Shown here: piece after piece, positions 57,087 to 64,000 of the stretch
Layout: each line of letters opens with the position of its first letter
Numbering within the stretch: the stretch's first letter is position 1
From: Reticulitermes lucifugus
Lineage: Eukaryota > Arthropoda > Insecta > Blattodea > Rhinotermitidae
DNA length: 64,000 bases
Direction of reading: 5' to 3'
Assembly (NCBI GenBank): GCA_026260175.1
Contig: JAKCWW010000152.1
Location: 84,318 to 148,317, forward strand
Translations under genes and position numbers: made by a program
Notes under the pieces: model-generated
Database searches by the model: none
What the model saw: the letters and a program-made list of their open reading frames with translations, nothing else
Told to the model about the DNA's origin: nothing

Positions 57087-58947
57087 CAAGGACTCGGAGA
57101 TTATAGCTGTCGTGGGGCTCAAGACAAAGGGTCTGGAACATGTAAATAGCCGCTTTCCTCCAGCTAGTTCTGCAATTATAGGTGGATTTTCACCTCCAGT
57201 GCCATTATAAGCCTTGATATCCTTATGTTTAGACATCGTTGTCTGCATTACACTCGAAATAGCATTACATATGGCCAGACCAATCTACATGTCAGTTATA
57301 TGTCCTTTGCAAAGCACAGCTCATCACAGATCCAAAACAGAGACTCGTTATTAAATAGCTACTATTGGACATATTTTATATTATTAAGTAATTATCATTC
57401 TGACATTTAATGTGTTATCAATACGCATGTCAGAATTCAACAGGATACAAGATAAATTATTACATTCTTTACTACGTAGGTTATACAGTTATATGTATAA
57501 ATACTAAAATGTTGACAGAACATAAAGATATGAATAGCGTTACTAACACAGATAGGGAGAGTGCAGTGCAAATATCACTGTAGATAAATGGTGTTAGGTT
57601 TTGTAAGTTGTTTGTTCACAGTATCCGGGGATTAACATAAAAAGATCGGAATAACACCTATATTCTAGTTACCTTGCGTCAAAATCCTGAAAACGTCTAC
57701 TTATTTCTCAAAATTTTCCGATGGGTTAACATATTTACCTCTTATAATTTCTGTGTAATACGATTTGAGACGTAAATTCCTGTAAAGCATTTTTAAGCAT
57801 CCTTGACCAAAATACAAGCCGAGTCAATCCAAGTTTATGAAAAGGGCGGTATGTTGTTAAAACATAGTGTTAAAAGATACAATCATACTCTACATAATTT
57901 TAGCATATTTAACGAATACTTGAAGCTCTGGGACACATTCTTAAACTAAGTTATTTTTGTCCTCCTTAACTTACAATGCAGTACGACAATATATGTCTTA
58001 TAATTTTAAACATTTAGCAAATTTTGAGACGTAAATTATTTTACTGGAAAGTAATGTTAAATTAATCATTTTTATTTGGAATTTTGTTTAGAAGCATAAA
58101 AGATGACAAACATCTTTGAGACACCCATTCTTAGGCACCTGTACCAAATACTTTGAAACAACTCTTTTCACGAAAGTATTTACTTCAATAATGTTTTGGT
58201 TTTCACAGTGTCGTTTAGAAATCAGAAAGACGACAAAAAATTACAAACAACATTTTGCATAACACTACTTCAAAACCAGTTTTCTAAGGACTGAATCTTA
58301 AGCAAATAATCTTTGTTCTCTACACATTGCTTGTTATAGGCACGTTAGGATATGGCTACAGAGTGAGAAGTACAGACATTAACTTTGGAAATTATCATTT
58401 CATGTAGCAAACAAGAAATAACTTTTCCGCTAGACTTCATACTTGTTTCTTCAACGCCCCACTTTTCTGTAGGTTTACAGTGACGATTAATTACTCTAAC
58501 TTGAAAGAACGCCTATATCTAGGGACAATTTAACGTATCGTAGCCCAATTAAATTTATTTAGTAAGGCTTCGTGCTCACAAATGTTATACAGATTCTCGA
58601 CCCCACTGAACCTACTTCATACACACTCTAGCAATATGATCCCTTTAAGGTTCAGAATTCTTCAGGACGTGTAGCTCGGCCAATAAAAGCCCTCAGCTGC
58701 AGTAATTCTTAATGCCTTGCCAAGTTGAAGAGCTTCTACTGTGAGCTGGATCAAATACAACGCAGTATTTTTATTTTTTCATGTTACAGACTAACATTTA
58801 CAATTTTGTTTTTAAGAGGGATTTGAAATACATTACTTTCACAAAGACCACTTCTTTGCTAGTGGCAGTTCGTAATCGTATTTCAAGAACTCTTCCAAAG
58901 TTTTCCCACAATATGTTGCTTTCCGTTCATGCTTTCCACCAATTTTT
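57087..58947. other. no gene seen
   Basis: 1.9 kb of AT-rich DNA, no repeat shared with the rest of the window and no exon that I can support. Confidence 0.55.
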
Positions 58948-59330
58948 AGGAGCATTCGCAAAGTTGCGGAAAGCGACTATTAGCTTCGTCATGTATGCCT
59001 GTCAGTCTGTCTAGCCATCTGGCTGTCTCTCTGCCTGTCCTTCCTCAAGGAACAACTCGACTCCCACTCCAGGGACTTCAATAAAATCTGTCGAAAAAAT
59101 TCAAGTTTCTTTAAAATCTGAGAAGAATAACGGGTAATTAAATGAAGACCTGTGCACATTATGATATCTCGCTGAATTCTACTTGTAATGAAAAATGTTT
59201 CAGAAAAAAAGGTGTAGATGAAATCAAAACACATTATATGTTCAATAACTTTTTCCGAAAATCGTGCCGTTTACGAGAGAGAGATGACAACGGCGCATGC
59301 GCATTGCATGTCGTATATCTACGGCACGAA
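58948..59330 (-). repeat. unassigned interspersed repeat R500, copy 3
   Basis: Reverse-oriented copy. The lower end reads ATTCGCAAAGTTGCGGAAAG, then CGACTATTAGCTTCGTCATG and CTGTCAGTCTGTC. The upper end has CGTGCCGTTTACGAGAGAG and GCGCATGCGCATTGCATG. Landmarks occur in exactly the reverse order of copies 1 and 2. The minus frame 58989-59234 has an MCFDFIYTFFSETFFI segment equivalent to copy 2's translation. Confidence 0.75.
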
Positions 59331-59639
59331 TACACACACACACTCATAATATATAATACTTATTGCTTTTTTCACGGCAAGAATTGTAACGCGAACGCGC
59401 GTCAATATTACGTTACTTGTATATTCCTGTCTTGTTATATCAGCTCTTAGCTCTTTACCGAAAATTAGGTTAAGACGGTGAAATCGCTGTACTAAAACCA
59501 ATATGAACCTGTACACTTTTCTGAGATAACCAAATCCTCTTCGCGGGACACTCACGAAGGCAGTAACGCAACCTGCTGGCCTAGGCAAGGAATTGTTGAA
59601 TTTCAATTAAGGATAATTAACGTACTATACATTGACAAA

Positions 59640-59745
59640 AGAATGCAGGAGCCGTGTTTCGATTCCAGGCAGGAGGATCAGATTTTTCTCCTTTTCAAAG
59701 AGTCTAGACCTGGTCTACGGCCCAACCAAGTTTCTATTCAATGAA
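59640..59745 (+). mobile_element. SINE relic
   Basis: B-box-like GTGTTTCGATTCCAGGCAGG at 59654-59673 followed by AGGATCAGATTTTTCTCC, the order seen in tRNA-headed SINEs. The A box is missing and no duplication is visible. Confidence 0.5.
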
Positions 59746-59861
59746 CACGGAAGCGACGGGGCGTGAAGCTTACCAATCACGTCCATCTAGTGCAGAGGTT
59801 AAGCATAATCTAATTATACCTCACGTTACACATGCTTGTCAAGGTGTGCAGAAGGACGGCA

Positions 59862-59917
59862 CTACTTTACTTTACTTTATTTTACTTTACTTTATTTTAT
59901 TTTACTTTACTTTACAC
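59862..59917. repeat. (TTTAC/TTTAT)n pentanucleotide array
   Basis: About eleven units of TTTAC or TTTAT in tandem. Confidence 0.9.
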
Positions 59918-60639
59918 ATCCAAAAGGCTAAAAGTACTGATGTACTGAAAAAACGATCAAACTAGCCCCAGTTATTCAGACTCGTTCTTTGCAAATTTAT
60001 ATCCTATTATCATCTTTTGCCATTTACTGCCATCGTTTTCATTTTATCATACCATATGCTGAATTATTATGGCACAAAAGAGCGCTATTGAAGTTCGTAA
60101 CACAGGAAATGTGCAAGCCTATTGATACTAAACATAATTACAACTAGCCAAATGTGCTATTCTGTATTTCGCTTTGTGTGTACAATGTCGAAAGGCTTTT
60201 AAATGTAATGTGCTTATCTAAATGACATCTAGCCTATATAAGATATCAATTTTTTGCAAGAATAATTGTTTGTTCATGTAAATAAGTTCGAAATTAGCTT
60301 AATATACAACTCTTATAATCGTAGCTCTGAAGTTTAAATTTGAAGGAATGAATACTACTAGTCCTCATTAAATTATTCAGTAAAGTTTTAGTGCTAGACC
60401 TCATACCAGGCGAAACGGAATCCTTAAAGTGTTTGTGGAAAAACTACTTAATACTTGTAACTTAATATTATAGCTTTCGCAACTAATTCACTTTCATTTA
60501 CAAGAGAGTAACTGCAGACAAGCTGGTGAAATATACACCGGCCGTGTAGGGCAATTACTTTTATTCCACATCATATTGGAACTTCTTTTATCCAAGCCAG
60601 CATATTTAGTTGAGCCTGACCCATCCCAAAGTTCTGATC

Positions 60640-60903
60640 GACCAAACTGTGATTACTGAGCTCAAGCGGCAAGTTTTCGGCGTGTAGTCGGAAGACAATG
60701 AGTTAGGCTCCTGAAAGGAACACTGATTATCCTGTCCGAGATCTTTCGTGGTTTTCCTGAGTTACGCCACATAAATTTACTTCCTCTTCCTAAAATAAAA
60801 CACGGCCGCTTAGGCCATTTCATCGTACGCAGTATTCCTCCAGCCTCTTTTAACGCTAAGCAACCTCCGCACGTTACACAGCGTGCTTAAATAACCTACC
60901 TAC
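60640..60903 (+). mobile_element. tRNA-derived SINE, third family, near full length
   Basis: Head with GAGCTCAAGCGGCAAG (A-box-like, 60658-60673), anticodon-arm-like GTGTAGTCGGAAGAC, B-box remnant GAGTTAGGCTCCTG, central block CGTGGTTTTCCTGAGTTACG, then CGGCCGCTTAGGCCATTTCA, CAGCCTCTTTTAACGCTAAG, ACACAGCGTGCTTAAATAAC and a CCTACCTACC tail. The ordered parts match a SINE type I remember from insects. No duplication is clear. Confidence 0.75.
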
Positions 60904-62268
60904 CATTGCCATTTCTTCCAGGCGATTAAAAAAAATAATACTTTATAATAAGATAATACTGCTGCTTTCAAATTCGCCGCCACTTGTATCTTCTTATAAA
61001 AGCTACAGTATATCAGAAATCGGTTATAATTCCTTCTTCAGGTGGAAAGTAACTGAACTAGACTCTTACACTTTTGGATCCCTAGGAAGAGCTATCTCAT
61101 AATCTGGAGAATAATTCCACCTACAAGCCCAACAGAGCAGGAATATTATCAAACCCTCTGAATGATAAAATTGAAAAAGAACCAATTTCCGAAACAATGT
61201 TGTTGTAATGTGAAAGAACTAGCCGATAGACAAATTACAAGTAAATAGACTCAACCATTATGTTGCATAATTGTCAAATAATTTAAACTTGCTCTGCATG
61301 TAGAATTTTCTTTCTCTCGCGGTAACGTTTATGACAGTAGATTCCCTGAGAGGCCCGCAGGCTGATACATGAACCGGTATAAGTGAAGTATTCCAGTTTC
61401 TCTTCTTCTCTGATATGCTGGTAGTTGCTACTTGACACTTCAAGAAGACCTAGCAACAAATTAATACTACAACTTAATTTGTTACCAGGAACTGTGATCA
61501 TAAAAAGGAAGTCATATAGTGAATGTGATGAATTTAGATAATTACAGGCTTCTGTAGCAGGACACACTGTAAATAATAGTTACTAGTAACGATTTCACTG
61601 AATTCTACATGCTGGTCTAATACGCATACTGTTATTAGACCCCCAATCGATTAAATATTAATAAATCATCCTGCCTATTAACGACTCCGTGAATAATTAC
61701 CTTGTCAAGGAAAGTGTAGTAACTGTCAGGCATAGCTGTCTGTCCGCTTTGTTCTATGCTGTCTTGTACTCTCATATTCTTTTTCATGGGCTGCTCTCTA
61801 AATCAAAGGGCCCTAAATCAGGTCAGGATCACTGCTTCAAAAGTAATTATAAGCTGAAGTACATACACATAGTCTATATGGAAAATTCGAAAATTCGAAA
61901 ATACAATAATCAAAATAATAAATAATAACGTGTAATATTAATAACTAAGTTACTGCGGCACGAATGAAGAAGTTTTGTTTGAAGTCTGTAACCTCTGAAA
62001 ATATCTAAACTTAACTGCCATGAAAGTATTACAACTTACGTAGCTGAGTATGTTGGCAAATGGAAAATCATGCTTAAATTACTATACATCTTACAAAAGT
62101 AGTGTGATGTTCCTTAATATAGATTAGAATCACGTTCTTACTAACAACGAAGCACACACTTAGAGGTCAATGAGACTATTTCATTTCAAACACGACATTT
62201 AGGTTATTTACCAAATAGTTTACCTAACTCACACTAATACCTAAGTAGATTAACTAACTTTAAGAGAC
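60904..62268. other. no gene seen
   Basis: AT-rich DNA without recognised features; minus frames at 61258-61567 overlap each other and carry no domain. Confidence 0.55.
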
Positions 62269-62362
62269 AACAGCACTAAAACACCGTTAACACACCTTTT
62301 CATTATCAATATTATTGCTAAAAAATGAGAAAATGTTGTGTCGACTGTGTTTTAGTGCTGTT
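62269..62362. repeat. 16-bp perfect inverted repeat around a 62-bp loop
   Basis: AACAGCACTAAAACAC (62269-62284) is the exact reverse complement of GTGTTTTAGTGCTGTT (62347-62362). It could be a tiny foldback or the ends of a very short MITE; no flanking duplication is evident. Confidence 0.7.
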
Positions 62363-62949
62363 TATTTTTATAGATAACACAACGGGATGCCAAATATAGA
62401 AAGAAATGTAAGAGACATTGTTATAATAAAACTCTTACGTGGAACTAAAGTAAATATTATATAAGTGGGGTTTAGGGACCCGAATTTCCTATTATGACTA
62501 ATTCCAGACGATAACCGACAAACAATCAACAGTATAATTGCATTAGACAAAACCTTTCTGGCTCCAGCTGGGACTTATCACACTGATATGCATATTAATA
62601 TTCTTTGGAATTTCACTAATTGTTTAAGAATAGTTAATAGTTAAATGCCAGTGTATTATGTTTCTACCTATAACATTTTAAGTTTGAAACAAATATGTTA
62701 AAAATACTATGACAAACACTATTAAGAAATTTACACCATTAAATTTATACCATAATTATAACATTCTTTGTAAGTTGTTTTACGAAGTTGTAAGTATTTC
62801 TGACTATACAGCTTCATTCTTAGGCTAATTAGCATTAACTAACTTAAATTTAGTGTTCATATGTGTGTTGTTTTACACAATTAGCAAAGTAAATAAGCCA
62901 TCAAACACAACATCAGTATAGGCGGCATCTGAATAAAAACTTTAACATA

Positions 62950-63510
62950 TCCCCGACATGTTTCAACCATCACGTGACCAAGGTGAGTTGTGTGATTAGA
63001 TAGGCTAAAATATTTTGTATATAAAACACTTTTAACATTTACAGCTTTTATGTAAGATTTTCAACAGTATGTTGATCTTGATGGTAGTTAACAAGCCGTT
63101 GTTCTGAGCGTTTAGCCAAACAAAACATCCTGTGGGGATGAAACACAAACCGTCCTTTGACTATGTGCAGGAATTACATATTCTTCCGATCGTACGTAAA
63201 AGTTTTTAATTTCAATTTTATTGTACACAAAACACTTTAAAGCAGGCAAACACGCATCACATGCTGATAAAAAGAGTTCCCCATGAGGATGATGACTTAG
63301 ACTTTGAAACATTTCGAGGATGTGTTAATTGCTTTATCCAGCAAATGCATAGATTGAAATTGTGTCTGACAGTTTATTTTGATAACTATATGTCGTTGTT
63401 CTAACAGAAGGTCATAAAACCATGGTCTTTGTGGTCCTTAATAATTCCCTTACATGACTGTAAGATCCCTGAAGATGGCAAAAGTTGGCCAAAATATCTA
63501 GGATCCCTGA
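62950..63510. repeat. element bounded by hammerhead-like motifs
   Basis: Minus-strand GTGATGGTTGAAACATGTCG ending at about 62952, plus-strand GATGATGACTTAGACTTTGA then AACATTTCGAGGA at 63280-63315, and plus-strand GATCC, CTGAAGA, TGGC..GGCC, AAAA, TATCTA, GGATC at 63464-63505 all follow the CTGAWGA / stem / GAAA plan. In the last one stem I (GATCC with GGATC) is perfect. The inverted arrangement at the two ends resembles the foldback at 14296-14632. I infer one decayed hammerhead-bearing element; its coding part, if any, is gone. Confidence 0.45.
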
Positions 63511-63819
63511 CTTTAAAGTAAAAGTACCTTAACCTCTGGTTGTGTACATTGCTGGTATTTATCCACATCATTTGCTACGTACACAGTCACAATGTGATAC
63601 AAAAGAAATAATAATGTTTTTAATTTATACTTGTATATATATTTAGTCAGCCTATGTACGAGTAAAATTATGAATTGAACAATGACAAAGCATAATCCAA
63701 AATGTTATGAAACGTCACTCAGGAAGTAAGGAATTAGAAACTGATAGAATCTCTTTACGAAAAATTTGAAAGAATTTGGAAGAAAGCGGTCGTCGCCTTT
63801 TCGAGTTACTACCCTGATA
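63511..63819. other. no gene seen
   Basis: AT-rich DNA without recognised features. Confidence 0.55.
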
Positions 63820-63945
63820 TTTGCTTGCTGGGGCCAAGAAGAAACATTCAGAAACTTAGTTAGGACAGTCGGTATACCGGCTGACATTCAAACCAGGCAC
63901 CTCCAGAATAAAGGTCTACAGCCTTACTGCTACACCAATTTGCTC
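63820..63945 (-). mobile_element. old tRNA-derived SINE
   Basis: On the minus strand an A-box-like TGGTGTAGCAGTAAGG (63922-63937) and a B-box-like GGTTTGAATGTC (63883-63894) lie at tRNA-like spacing, with an anticodon-arm-like stretch between. The body continues GCCGGTATACCGACTGTCC. The short plus frame here (63766-63954) is incidental. Confidence 0.6.
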
Positions 63946-64000
63946 TTTATATAAATATTATCATTCTTAGGCTATTATCGTTGCATTTCCAACGATGAGT

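Noticed and set aside
1-64000. CRISPR arrays, bacterial operons, or intact virus-like or LTR elements
   Set aside because: No regularly spaced repeats, no operon-like gene series and no capsid, envelope, integrase or LTR pattern could be recognised anywhere on either strand.

Overview
The window looks like repeat-rich, AT-rich nuclear DNA from an insect. The repeat families (tRNA-derived SINEs, a LINE whose coding tail ends in the motif MNLRVP, an inverted-repeat family, and Tc1/mariner and pogo-type DNA transposons) most resemble what I remember of cockroach and termite genomes. An American-cockroach-like (Blattodea) source is my best guess, from memory and not from a search. Two runs of N mark assembly gaps (34611-34660 and 54099-54233).

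I recognise no host protein-coding exon, no genuine tRNA or rRNA gene, no CRISPR array and no operon. The open frames present are short (at most about 180 codons). Those with any recognisable content are pieces of mobile elements; the others look like chance openings. I saw no retrovirus, LTR element or other virus-like copy.

Layout. 0-5 kb: a SINE head at the edge, a 59-nt hairpin, a complete non-autonomous pogo/Tigger-like element (2069-2892, TA duplication, matching termini, relic DNA-binding domain) and a LINE-A 3' end. 5-13 kb: relics of LINE-A, LINE-B and SINEs. 14-18 kb: a 337-bp foldback whose arms carry hammerhead-ribozyme-like cores, a LINE-A relic, and fragments of a palindromic repeat family including a near-perfect 83-bp-arm hairpin. 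18-25 kb: mostly featureless, with one old SINE. 25-33 kb: a mariner fragment, an unassigned roughly 500-bp repeat, a SINE with a perfect 12-bp target duplication, a LINE-A 3' end and a LINE 3' UTR. 34-42 kb: a gap-containing tetranucleotide array, tRNA-Leu-like SINEs, a decayed DD41D mariner-like transposon and a 106-bp tandem repeat. 42-56 kb: LINE-A relics, a second copy of the 500-bp repeat, a tiny 5'-truncated LINE-A insertion with target duplication, and a degenerate short-repeat array split by a SINE with a 14-bp duplication. 56-64 kb: another long hairpin, the third copy of the 500-bp repeat, SINEs, and further hammerhead-like motifs.

There is no gene cooperation to describe. The biology is that of transposons and their remains. 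LINE-A and LINE-B are 5'-truncated copies; the SINEs probably used LINE machinery; the pogo derivative and the short palindromic elements would depend on proteins made elsewhere. The most interesting signal is the recurrent CTGATGA / stem / GAAA module with flanking complementary arms, which fits the layout of type I hammerhead ribozymes known from Penelope-like retroelements.
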